Source of the DNA: Purpureocillium takamizusanense
Lineage: Eukaryota > Ascomycota > Sordariomycetes > Hypocreales > Ophiocordycipitaceae
Length of the DNA stretch: 64,000 nt
Assembly (NCBI RefSeq): GCF_022605165.1
Contig: NC_063073.1
Span: 1,488,001-1,552,000, forward strand
Direction of reading: 5' to 3'
Every line of letters begins with the position of its first letter. The stretch's first letter is position 1. Both the position numbers and the translations under genes were made by a program. Below the pieces are notes generated by a model. The model saw only the letters and a list, made by a program, of their open reading frames with translations. It did not search any database and had not been told where the DNA came from. Shown here piece after piece: positions 10,227-21,180 of this stretch.

Positions 10227-10502
10227 CTACAGCTCTCTGGCTCGGCTGCCCGCAAACGTATGGGCATCCCGCATCGTCGTCTCACATGGAGCCTCCCCCT
10301 CCCTCCCGGCCTCCCTCGCCCACCAGTCATACAGATCCAACACCTTGTCCACGACACCACACGGGAACCACCCCGGCACGGCGCCGCCGAGCGTTCCGCA
10401 CCACCTCACTAAGTCCGAGCCCTCTTTCGTGGCGGTCGCCGCGGTTTTGCTATAGAGGGCGAGTGTCGCAAGTGCGCTGGTCAGGAGGAGCCGAGGCTTC
10501 AT
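10227..10502 (-). CDS. Possible small secreted protein
   Basis: A 91-residue frame from ATG 10502. Residues 1-24 look like a signal peptide (Lys-Pro-Arg, then Leu-Leu-Leu-Thr-Ser-Ala-Leu-Ala, ending Thr-Ala-Ala-Thr-Ala). The mature part is about 67 residues with three Cys (Trp-Cys-Gly, Phe-Pro-Cys-Gly, Ala-Pro-Cys-Glu) and several Trp. The odd Cys number and the basic C-terminal tail suggest the 3' end may be spliced differently; a GTGAGA that could serve as donor lies near 10288. No family is recognised. It could also be a chance frame. Confidence 0.35.
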   Translation of the reverse strand: MKPRLLLTSALATLALYSKTAATATKEGSDLVRWCGTLGGAVPGWFPCGVVDKVLDLYDWWAREAGREGEAPCETTMRDAHTFAGSRAREL

Positions 10503-11555
10503 GGTTGTGCGTCGTGTTATAACTTGTTGCACGGTGGGTTGTAGGGTAGTCCCAGTCTGATAGTAGGATGGAACAGATTGACAGGCCTTGCCTGTAAGGG
10601 GTACTGATAATGTATAGGAGTACAATGTGTATTAATCTCTTGTGTTTTCAGAGCTCAGTAAACTCAGTGGTTCCATCTTTATGCTTGCTTAAGGGGTTGA
10701 GTAGCATCGGTGCGAAGTATGTCTGACTGTGCTGCTGAGAGGACATGGACCCAACATTGAACTTGGACGCTTTTATAAACGCTTTACTTTCAGAACAAGA
10801 ACGAAAAGGCCAGCAAACACCTCTATTTGTCCTCAACCGTTAAGGCGACTGTTATTGTTTAACTAACATCCCAGATACGCAGCAGTGCCACGTGGTTTCA
10901 CGAGTTGACTCATTGACCGCTACCCGCTCCGCAGGCTAGAACCCAGATGCTAACCTCCAATCGATAGATTTTATTCGGCATTGCGCCATCATCACTCCGA
11001 CTACGTGTTCACATACATACACTGTCTTCAACAACGAGGCAGTTGCTCACTCGCCGTCCCCATCGCCGGCTAAATAACGCTCCCTCCATGCTGAGTCAAC
11101 ATTCGTTTTGCCTGCCCATGCAACAGGAAGTACGATCGCCGAGTGATGGCATCGCCCGCATACTTCGTACATCGGGTGACCCCCTTCATTGGTGGAGAAA
11201 CTGATCCCACGCCGCCACGGAGCAAGGGTGCCTGGGACAGCCCAAGATACCAGACCTCAACTGCATGCGACTAATATAGCTTCACGGGGCTCTGCAACAG
11301 CGCTACGACGGCAGCGTCCTTGTTGAAGTTTTGTTCATGTCTGGCAGTCTATGTCTTCTACATATCCAGCAGCCGGGAAAGAACCCAAAGAAAAAGTAAA
11401 AAGATTCAGCAGTCCGCAGACTGGGCACAGGCAATGCTATGCAATACTATAACGTGTTTCCCCCAGCCCAACTCCGTACACCTAGAGGAAAAGCAAAAAC
11501 GAAAAGGGGGGGCCATCACGCCAAACCCCAGAGGTCACTCAACTCGCACCGCCTT
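10503..11555. other. Intergenic DNA with no supported gene
   Basis: Lies between the possible secreted protein and the 3' end of GUT2. It is somewhat AT-richer than the flanks. Only short frames occur and nothing is recognised. TACTTCGTAC at 11161-11170 is one copy of a dispersed motif described in the findings. Confidence 0.6.
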
Positions 11556-13644
11556 CTAAGCACCCGAGGCCAGCGCGCCAGGGGCCTCCAGTTCGCGGCC
11601 ACCGCCGACCTTGACGCCCTTGGCGGCGCCGTCATCGCGCCTTGTTCTCTGTGCCTTGGCGTCACCGCTCAGGACCTCGTCCCGGGTGACCGCCATGCGC
11701 GCCTCCTCGAGACCCATGCTCCGCAAAAAGTGCACCGTCTCGGTCCACTCCTGCTCCCTGCGGGCCTCGCTCCAGCTCAGCTCCTCGGTCATGACGTCGA
11801 TGACGCGGGGCAGGGCCTTGAGCGCGCTGTCGACGTCGAGGAAGGCGAGGCGGGTGCGGCGCGAGATGACGTCGGCGGCAGTGCAGGCGGCCTCGCTGCG
11901 GACGCCGTGGCGGATCTCGGCCTCGATGAAGGGGAAGGACGGCGCCAGGCGCACGATGGCGTCGGGCGCGCTGCCGAGGACTGACCAGGCGCGGTCGCCG
12001 TAGTTGGTCGCGAGGTGGTGGGCGATGTCGGCGTCGACGCCGTAGACCTGGGTGAGCTGCGAGGGCAGCTGCGTCGAGTAACCGTGGGAGCCAAGGACGG
12101 GGGTGATTCGGGTAACGCAGGCGCCGTTGGTGGTGAAGCCGGGGAGGCCGGCGCCGGTGATGTCGGGGAGGGTGATGTGCTTGGGGGTCAGGTTGAACGT
12201 CTTGATGGCTTCATCGACGGCGTCCTCGGCCATCTGGCGGTACGTGGTCCACTTGCCGCCGGCGCAGGTGAGGAGGCCAGAGTCGGAGACGGTGACGAGA
12301 TGGCTGCGAACCAGAGACTCGGTGTTGCCAGCCTTGGGGTCCTTGACGAGAGGTCGAATGCCTACTCAGGGTCAGCTTGTGCTCCTCCAGAGTCGGCGTA
12401 AACAATTAAAATTACTTACCAGACCAGGTGGCCAGAACATCATCGCGGGTAAGGACGGACTTGGGCTCCAGGAGCTTGCTGACTTCCTTCAGGATGAAGG
12501 CAACATCATCCTCGCGAGCCACAGGCTCCCGCTCGACCGGACAAGCATTGTCCGTAGTTCCGGCAACCGTCATGCCCTGCCAAGGCAGAACAAACACAAC
12601 ACGACCGTCCGAGGTGGCGGCATCAAGCATGCCCATGCCCTTGGGACAGAGCTTTCCGGGAAGCATGATGTGCGCGCCAGAGGCCGGAGCAACGATCGGC
12701 GGGCGGTTAGGGTCGTCCATGCGCTCGATGGCGTCGGTGAAGGGTCCGGTAGCGTTGATGACACCCTTGGCGCGCACGGCAAAGTCCTCCTTGGCGGCAT
12801 CGTCGCCAGCCATCAGATCGCGGACCTTAGCGCCGCAGATCTTGCCGTTGGCGTCCTTTTCCAACGAGGTAACCTCGACGTGGTTGAGCACGGTGGCGCC
12901 GTAGAGAGAAGCAGTGAGGGCGAGAGAGACGTTCATTCGGGAGTCGTTGTGCTGGCCGTCGTAGTACACGAGGGCACCGACGAGATTATCCTTGCGCAGC
13001 AAGGGAAACGAGCTGAGAGCCTTGGCCCGGCTCACAAAGTAGGAACTTTCCAGACCCTGGGACCCCGCGAGCAGGTCGTACGTCTTGCATCCGATCCACA
13101 TGTACGGGGCCTGCCACCAGCGCTGGAGGGGCAGCAGGATGGGCAGGGAGCTGGACAGGTGGGGGGCGATGTCGAGGAAGCCCTTGCGCTCGCGCAGGGC
13201 CTCGATGACGAGCTGCAGCTGGGGGTAGTCGAGGTTCCAGATGGCCTTTTCGAGGTAGCGGACGCCACCGTGGACGAGCTTGGTGCTCTTGGAGCTGGTG
13301 CCTGCGGAGAAGTCGTCGCGCTCGACGAGGGCGACCTTGAGGCCGCGGGTGACGGCATCGAGGGCGATGCCGGTGCCAGTGGCGCCGCCGCCGATGACCA
13401 GCAGGTCGTACTCGGTGTCCTGGCTGGCGCCGTTGCGTCTCAGGTCGGCAAGCTGCTCGGCGCGGGACTTTATGTCCTGGAACTTGGGAGGAACGATGCG
13501 GCCCGAGGCGTCGCGGCGAAGCTCGACGAGGGGCTTATCGTGGGAGCGATGGGCGTTGGCGCGGCTGTAGACAATGCCACCGCCAGCGGCGACGACGGTG
13601 GCCGCGGCGAGGGGCCGCCATACTCGAGAGAAGCGCGGCGGCAT
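11556..13644 (-). CDS. GUT2: Mitochondrial FAD-dependent glycerol-3-phosphate dehydrogenase
   Basis: Exons are 12420-13644 and 11556-12361, with a 58-nt intron (GTAAGT..GTAG, phase 1) joining Ala-Thr-Trp-Ser-Gly-Ile-Arg-Pro-Leu. The protein has 676 residues, a normal length for fungal GUT2. It oxidises glycerol 3-phosphate to dihydroxyacetone phosphate at the outer face of the inner mitochondrial membrane and passes electrons to ubiquinone. Residues 1-30 form a basic presequence with a short hydrophobic anchor. The FAD-binding Gly-Gly-Gly-Ala-Thr-Gly-Thr-Gly lies at 85-92, and Thr-Ser-Ser-Lys-Ser-Thr-Lys-Leu-Val-His-Gly-Gly-Val-Arg-Tyr-Leu-Glu follows at about 116-133. The C-terminal DAO_C domain is in exon 2 (Ala-Gly-Gly-Lys-Trp-Thr-Thr-Tyr-Arg). 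It lies next to an aquaglyceroporin and glycerol kinase, completing a glycerol assimilation route. Confidence 0.97.
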
Positions 13645-13883
13645 GGTGCCGAGGGGGAGAGGCGCTCACTCAAGCTGGCTCGGTTGGTGATGGAGTCGCT
13701 CGGGGGGGGTGAGGTTTGAAGTTGGAGTTGGGGAGACGGCGAGGATGGCTGACGATCGTCGCGGCGTGGTTGAAAACAGATATACTAGCCCGGCAGTTGC
13801 AAAGCCAGCGAGAGAGAGCGGGAGAAGAGAAAGAAAGAGAGGCAACCAGCAAGTGAGAGAGACACGGGCTGATATTGAGGACC

Positions 13884-13918
13884 GGGGGGGGGGGGGGGCT
13901 TTTTGCGGGGGGGGGGGG
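13884..13918. repeat. Two poly-G tracts upstream of GUT2
   Basis: A run of 15 G (13884-13898) and a run of 12 G (13907-13918) are separated by CTTTTTGC. They lie 240-275 nt upstream of the GUT2 ATG, so they are C-runs on the GUT2 sense strand. They could form quadruplex or i-motif structures, and their lengths are prone to sequencing error. Confidence 0.85.
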
Positions 13919-14570
13919 AAAAGAGCAGGGGTGCCGGGCAAAGAAGTGCCGATGCCGTCGCGAGACTTTATTTGTGGAAAATGGATCACAGGCGTCAAGG
14001 ACGCGCGGGAGTCGGGAGCACCACGGCGCAGCCACCCGGGAAAAGCACCTTGTCGCTCACTCGTGTGCACTACTTTTTTCCTATTCACACGGACGGGCAG
14101 GTCCGTGTGCGTGTCGTTGGCCCACGTGTTATTTTTTTTGCAGTACAGTACAGTACGTAGGCATGCGGGTGAAAGTCAGGTGCTTTCAATCTTTAGCTCT
14201 CCCCGAGTCAAAGCTTGCCTTGCCGGCGTGTCTCGGGGGGCATCCGTGACATCATCGCCCGGTGGGTGGGGAGCAGCAGTGGGCGAACGTCTCGAGATAG
14301 ATATGATGGCCCCCTTCGCTCCGACGCGCGTGTCTTTCGTTGCGAGAGTGCTTGGGGTTCCCCGAGCGAGCACCGAGCACGCATCTGTATGTGTGTCGGT
14401 CGACCTTTTCCCCCCAGCTTCTCGTCCCGTCCTCCCCCGGCGGACTATTGAACTCACCACGAACTCGTCTCCGTTGCTCGCTCTGCGACGGCGGCGGCGG
14501 CGGCGGCGGCGCGTGTCAAGTGGAGGGAGTCAGTCAGCTGTCAGCCGTGTCTCGCGTCAGCGTTCTGTGC

Positions 14571-14591
14571 GTGTGTGTGTGTGTGTGTGTG
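14571..14591. repeat. (GT)n microsatellite
   Basis: About ten GT units in the GUT2-aquaglyceroporin intergenic region, with a short CGG trinucleotide run just upstream (about 14490-14510). Confidence 0.9.
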
Positions 14592-16490
14592 CGGGAGCCC
14601 GCTCGCTCCCGTCACCACCGGGCCAGGGGTGCTCCACGCACGGCGCCGCAAAATTCATGCACCTCGGTGTTTCGACCCCGAGCCCGCCAAGGCCCCCTAG
14701 ACCCCTAAGCCGTGGCCCAGTGGGTCGCACAGCCCTGCCGGCGGACCACGAACTCGGGAATCTCGGTATCCACATGCCGACCCTCTCGGCATTTGGACCC
14801 CGATCTGCTGTCTGGGCCTTCTTCATCTTCGGTACCCGCTCGGTGTCCCGCTCCGACGCCACAGCCCCTCCTCGCACACACCCCTTCCCGCCCCGTCAGC
14901 AACAGCCCGTGGATAGACGGAGCATGAATCTGCCAGATGGAACGCACTCCCTAACGAGCTGCTAACGTCTTGTTGGCGGGCGGGGGCTGGCCTGATCTCT
15001 ATCCGAGCCGCCAACATGCACCACCAGCGGGTACTAATAGACTTGTGGCGGCGTGTTGGTCTCCCTTCCGCAGACGCCGTCCGTCAATCCATCCCATCCC
15101 ATCCTTCTAGAAGGACGGGCGGCGTACGCCTCAACTGCGCCATACCGCGGTCTGCACCGGCGCCACACTCGCCTCTTCCAACGTCCTCTGGTCGAGTCAA
15201 GGCCCAGACACACGAATGTCACCACGAGTCGCAGCGCACCACCATACGCCTCATCGGCAAACTCTTTTTACTACGCAGCACGTGGTTGGCACATCGTTAA
15301 CGTGCACTCTTTTTAACCTTCGTTACACCATGCAAATGGCCCCCCTCCCCGCAGTGCTGCTGTGATTGCCAAGATTTGCTTCCGGTCACCATGGGTGGTG
15401 GTACAAATTCCATGCGATGCATGTTCCTGACTGGGATGCCAGCCAGCCTCGAGCTCAGACCCCGTTCCCGGCGAGGGGGTGCATTCTGCTGCTGCGCTGC
15501 TACACGCAGGATCACGACACCCCTGCGTTTGTTTGAAATAGACGCGGGCGCTTGGGGGCGCAAGAAAAAAAAGTCACCGCGCATGTGATTCTGGGGTCGC
15601 TTTCTCCCTCGCTTGAATCAAAGTTTGCCGACCCTGACAGGTGGTGCGCGCCGCGCTTCGTAGTAGTAGTAGTAGTCGTGGAAAAGGGCTCCAGAGAGAG
15701 CAGTTGCAGTCTCCACTGCCAGCGTTCTCCATCCGCCCGAGGCAGTTTCCTCTTCCAGTCCCTTTTGCTGCTGCGTACACCTTGCGTATCTTAGTACAGG
15801 CTGGTACAGGTAACCTCTTTCACCGGCTCCTCCGGTACCTTAGTAGTCGGAGGTATCCCAAGCAGGTCAGCTGCCGCTGTTGCTGACCCGCTGCCGTCAA
15901 TACCATGTTGCCGAATCACCCACTGCCAAGTTTGTATGTAGCCGTACCCCCGACTTGCCACTTTCGTCGTCTCCCCAGCCCCGGGACGGCTGCGCTTCTC
16001 ACCCAAAGAGTTTGCACTGGAGCTGCCCAGGTGATCAACTCTCCACCACTGTGTGCGCGTTTAGGGCTAGTATGCACAATCGAAATCGGGTGGCCACGTC
16101 GCAGCGGCAATGGGGTCCTGCTCATCATCTCGTGATGCGAAACGAAACGCTGCCAATTTTCGCAGAGGAGGGAGTAGTATAGTTCGAGGTGACAACGTAT
16201 CAACTATATGAACATGTCTTCATACCTGCGGCATTTGATTCCGTACAAAACTCCCTGCGCGGGATATAAAATCACATCGCTCGCTGAGGATCCAGCACAT
16301 GAATCCAAACTCCAAGCACACAAACGCCCTACATTTCTGTCGCTGTCCTGTTTCGACCATTGCTTCCTGTTTTGGTTATTTCTGTTGGCATCCGCTGTTG
16401 TTTTTGTTCTTTCAGCCATCGCTTCCGCTGCGTGGCATCATATTTCTTCATTCCCGTCTTCTAGAGTCCCTGGTCATCTTCTCCCGGCGA

Positions 16491-17617
16491 CTATACGCTG
16501 GAGTCGAGGGCTTTGTTGTACGTGTTGGACCAAACACTCTTCTTGGGGTGTAGGAAGCGGTTAAGGCCGAGGTAAGGCTTGTTCATTGGGCTCTCCGGGC
16601 CCTCGTAGATGAAGAAATCGTACATGGCGCCGCCAGTCAGGCAGCCGAGGAAAGGAATCACCATTGGGATCTGGCGGGATGTTAGTAATAGAAATTTCAT
16701 GAGAGAGGCCGCAACCATCTTACCCAGAAGTAGTAGCCACCAAAAGACCACACCTCGTGGCCGTATCCAATCATGAAAGTCACCAGGCGAGGGCCAAAGT
16801 CACGGGCCAGGTTGATAGCATAGCCAGTCTCCCAACCGAAGCAAGCACCAATGCCGAAGATGAGGAAGAAGAGGCACAGGGGCATCAGCGGCCCAGCGCC
16901 AATGTTGTTGGCGTCGGCCAGCGCGAAGATGACGAATTGAAGAATGGTACTGGCGACGAACTCGGAGAAGACCATGCCGGTCCGGGTCATGAACGCGGCT
17001 GGGTACGTGCAGAAGACACCGGCCGTGGCATTGGGGCCCGAGACGGTGCGGATGCCGGTGCCGCCCTCAAAGGTGTCAATAGCGGATCGATAGTTGCCGT
17101 AGACGATAGCAGCGCCCATCATGGCGCCCGTGAGCTGTGCGAGGAGGTAGACGGGGAACTTGCGCCACGGGTGGCCACGAAAGACGCAGTTGGCGAGGGT
17201 AACGGCGGGGTTGATGTGACCGCCAGACTTGCCGGCAACGTAGACGCCCAACATGACGCCGATTCTGGGAATCGAGTCAGCACCTTGAGTTGGGACGCTA
17301 TGGGTGAGCGGCGACACTTACCCCCAGCCCCAGGAGATACTCTGATAGTCGCCCTTGACATTCTTACTAAGGACAACCTGGGCCACGACACCGTCGCCGA
17401 ACAGAATAAGGACCATGGTGCCGAAGAACTCGGAGAAGGCATCTTGCCAGATGGAGCGGATCTTAGGCCACTTGGGCTGCTTCTTAGGTGGCGCTAACAC
17501 GCCGTTGGTAGGCTCTTCATGAGTGACGGAACCGCCCATCTCGACCTTGTAGACAGGAACAGACTTGTCAATGGACGACTCGGAGACTGAATCCTGCGAG
17601 GGTGGAATGATGGACAT
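16491..17617 (-). CDS. Aquaglyceroporin (MIP family glycerol channel)
   Basis: Three exons: 17322-17617, 16724-17264 and 16491-16670, encoding 338 residues. Introns 17265-17321 (57 nt, phase 2) and 16671-16723 (53 nt, phase 0) have GTAAG donors and CAG acceptors. The channel has six hydrophobic segments. The first pore motif is Gly-Gly-His-Ile-Asn-Pro-Ala-Val-Thr (Asn117-Ala119). The second is Ala-Ile-Asn-Leu-Ala-Arg-Asp-Phe-Gly-Pro-Arg (about 250), an NLA variant of NPA whose Asp in Ala-Arg-Asp marks the glycerol-conducting rather than water-only branch. The N-terminal 60 residues are cytoplasmic and Ser/Pro-rich; no long Fps1-type regulatory extension is present. ATG 17617 is the first credible start. 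The gene is in tandem with GUT2 and divergent from GUT1, so glycerol is the likely substrate; short polyols are possible. Confidence 0.95.
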
Positions 17618-20600
17618 GAGGACTGCAGGAGTGTGGGTGAAACCCAAGATAATAAGTCTCAGGCAGACAATGAAAGCGGACCAGCGATAAAGAAAAGGCC
17701 GGGGACAAAGGATAAAATGTCAGGAACTGTGGAACATGCGGATGCTCCGGGCCGGCGACGAGTCGTTGAGATCCGTTCGGCACGGGGAAACGGACAACTA
17801 TATGTGTTCTCCCCACGGGGTGTTGAGAGAAGAAGAAGGAGACGGCGGAGCCCGACCGGGTTGGCGACCGAGAAATCGCGTGGTCCCGGGGAAGAGGGCA
17901 CGGAATCGGGAGTGACTAAAAACGGTCGAGAATGTGCTGACGAGGGGTGGCGGCTCGCGGTGCGGGATGCAGGTGAGATGCGTGAGGCGGGGCTGGGCGT
18001 GTAAGTTTTAGTCCTGTCCCTGTGCCTTGCTTGGCCTTGCTGGGCGCGGGTGAGGGGGAAGGATTGAGGAGGAGAGGCCCGTGGCTGGCCGGACTGCCTG
18101 GAGGTGAATGGGATGCGGGATCAAAGGATGATTGACAAGACGTCCTAACGTTAGGGCCTGGCGGGAAAGAGCAGTGACCCAGGCGCCGCCTTCCGTCTCC
18201 ACGGACGCTAGAAGGCAGACAATGAACGCCTCCGGAAAAGTGACAGCGAGCAAGTACCCGATGTGCTGTACTACTAATCTACTAGTAGGTAACATACCGG
18301 ACGCCTCCTCGGAGCCGTTGAAGGAGGCTTTTGAGCTTCTTTTGCGAGGAGTGAGTGGCCCGTCAGCAGACCATCGTGGGCGCGGGTGCTGCGCTACGAC
18401 TGTACGACACAACTTTGCGGCCGGCTGCCTTGTGGAGCTGGTTCGTCGCAGGTGCGGGACTGACAGCCAAAACCAGACAAGGACGCCTCTCCAACTGCGG
18501 CGCCGCGCCCTGATCCGACTCCAGGCGCCCACTCACCGACCGGCCCATACATCCATACCATCCATCCCTCCCAGGTCACAGGTGTGTGTGGCTCATCGTC
18601 ATCAGCCGGCGCGCATCCACTGTCGGGCTCGATTCCCGCCTCTTTGACGCAGGCCTGTCGTTCGTGCGCTCCCCTCTCTGCTGGTTCGTTCGTTGGCTCT
18701 GTGTCGTCCCGCCCGGCCCCCTGGCCTGGTTCCCGTGTGTGCGTGCGTGTCTTTGGCTGACGAAAAAAAAAAATAGCATTGCAGTCCATGGCGCCATCCA
18801 ATAGCTGCAGCGTGGCGTTGGCTCGGATGAAGACTGTTCGCGAAGAAGGCACCCCCCTCCCTTAGCCATCGAGAGGCGAGCATTTCAGCCACCGGGACTA
18901 AGGCGACAAGGGGGCCTTGGTCATGAAGGCGTCGAGTCACGGCAACGACCGACTCGGGCAGCGGACGGGCCATCCGCGCCCACAGGGGCAAAAGACACCT
19001 CGTACAGTTCGGGTGCCAGGCAGGCAAACAACACGCCGCTACTATTATTACGGAGTCTCCGGCCGCTGATGGAGGGATGACGAGACCCCAGAGGGGTAGA
19101 ACGGGGATGGCGTCGCGCCCGCCGCCGAGGCGAATTATTGGCTTGCGCCATGATGCAGCGTCGGTCGCTCGCACCGAAACGGCCTGCCGTGATACCCAAC
19201 TTCCGACCACTTCTTGCCGGCCGCCCATGTACCTGCTCACGGGGTTTGAAAACCCGTCGCCCCCCGCCGTCGGTATATTTCAGCCGGTTTCCACAAAGAC
19301 GAGGAGGCGTAAACGACCTCGCCAGACATCCAAGCTATGCGCGGGGTCGAGAGCTCGACGAAGCGTCGCAACTGTCCGACATCGCAAATTTCTAGAACTT
19401 CGCCGCAGGGGCACCCCAGCTGGCTCTCTCCAGCTTTTCGCTTCGCTCGGACAGTGGGCCTTCCGCGAGGCCAATGCTACAACGCGGACAAACAAACCCC
19501 GGACCCGGGATGCGAAACAAAGACGCGCGGGATCCGGGGCGAAGTGAGTACACGATGATCCCCCAGTTTCCGTTCGCCGGTGAAGCCTTCTGGTATGTGG
19601 TCACTGACGGCTTGAGAGTCTGCCGCCCATGGCGGCCAAGTGATAATTGGGTCAGGTTGACTTGCCTCGGTCCGGAGCCTTGCTCGAAGCCAGCACCGAA
19701 GCGTCCGGTTCTGTCATGCTACCGTCAGAGGCACTTGTCGTCAGCCTCTTCCGGAGTTTTGATGCCACGGAGCCATCGGCCCCCACCTCGGGTCTCCTGG
19801 TCATGTCTCGAGGTTGGCACTCGTACGAGAAACGCTTTCCTTGCCACGACGGAAGATGGGCGCCACCTGGCCCTGTCGACGATTTCCGACATGACACCAA
19901 CACCCGCTCATGCCTCCCACACACCCGCACAGTTTTAGCTTCTGGGGCGCCTGTGGGTGGAGACGTTCCCATCTGGGGGCTCAGTGGAGCGGGATGGCGC
20001 TGGTTGCAGAGCGCCCCCCTGCAAGCCAGGCAAGGTGCGCACACCCCTCCTTGCGCCTATTCCTTTTACTGTTCTGCCGGCCGAAGTTGCTCCCTCGAGT
20101 CGGGGGCCTTTTGCCAGGCATCGGAATCCTCTTGATGAGCCGTGCGTGACAAACCGCCGACGCCGACCGAGCGGCTGTGCCAGTTGCAGACGCCCGCATG
20201 TGTGACATCCAGTCACCTCTATCACAAGCAAACCCGCTCCTTGGCGCGTCGACCCGACCGGCCAGGATCCTCTTGCTTGTGAGGCGCGTGCTGTGCGCCA
20301 CAAGGTCGATGTCGTGGCTGCGGTCTCATGCGGCGCACGCAGGGGGCGCGCCCCGAGGCATCTGGCAGCTGGCATCAGACGGACACCGTGGAACGGCAGT
20401 CGTCGACCTCGGGCTCGAAAGCCCGAGTTTTGGTCCCTGCCAGGCGCTAGTCGTTCAACGTCCTCCACAAATCTCCATCATGAGGTCCCGCTCGACTCGT
20501 GAGGGGCCCCTCATCGCGGGTGCCCGGAACGCACCATTGTCGCATGGCAAACCAGGGCCAAGTCGAGCCCGTCTGGCACGGTGGAGCAAACCGCGGACCT

Positions 20601-21180
20601 GGTGGCATCTCAGGAGTCGTATGACGTTTGGAGCAAGCGCTTCTCTCCACCGACAGTCTCCAGAGAGCACGTGCGGCAACAGACATCTACGCTTCTCCAC
20701 AGTCTCTGGGGCCGCCATGATGCCGCAAGGCCGGGTGAAGAGGTGAAATGGGGCGGGCGGGCGCTGCCCCGGCGGTGGCGGCTGGGGACACTGGCGGGGT
20801 ATATGGAAGCCACACCGGCGAGGGTGAGTGAGGGGTTGGGGAAGCTCCCGAGCGTCAGCAGCGCCAGCCAACGCGGGAGCTCGCGAGCTTCCCAGTGATT
20901 CGTGGGAAAGAGAAGCGCGCCCATGTGAAAGCCGCGACTATTAGTATCTCTGCGTGTGCCTGCCTCCACGAACTCTTGTCAACTTCTTCGTTTCTCTCTC
21001 CATCCCGCTCTATCCCCCACAGCCTCAAAGTCGTTTACCCCAGACTTGGGTCGCAGCTTCCCCGCGTTGCGTTGCGTCGCGTGTCTTCCCCCGCTCAGCA
21101 GCCGCCCTTGTCACGTCTCTTGTCGCTTCATCGTGTTCTGAATGCTCAGTTCTCTCTTGCCTGGCAGATCCAAAACCATC
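17618..21180. other. Shared divergent promoter region of aquaglyceroporin and GUT1, 3.6 kb
   Basis: No gene is recognised despite several 150-210 codon frames on both strands; these overlap one another in opposite frames and show no domain, signal peptide or splice logic. The GUT1-proximal part has pyrimidine-rich stretches (about 20985-21025 and 21100-21175), typical of fungal transcription start regions. The length suggests extended regulatory DNA for two divergent glycerol genes. Confidence 0.6.

Larger units (their letters stand above)
13645..16490. other. GUT2 promoter and intergenic DNA, 2.8 kb
   Basis: Contains the GUT2 5' region (minus-strand gene) and the 3' flank of the aquaglyceroporin gene. 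Long frames on both strands come from low-complexity GC-rich sequence (poly-G, CGG and TG repeats) and carry no domain. No gene is called. Confidence 0.65.

Noticed and set aside
13709..14965. 418-codon plus-strand frame upstream of GUT2
   Set aside because: Runs through poly-G, CGG and GT repeats; no domain and no conserved composition.
13731..17847. Shared GGAGACGGCG string near GUT2 and aquaglyceroporin starts
   Set aside because: A ten-base GC-rich match found by eye, absent from the GUT1 promoter and similar to a string inside QCR7 coding DNA; likely chance.
18132..20871. Several 120-210 codon frames in both directions between aquaglyceroporin and GUT1
   Set aside because: They are mutually overlapping, without domains, signal peptides or consistent splice sites; treated as promoter DNA.
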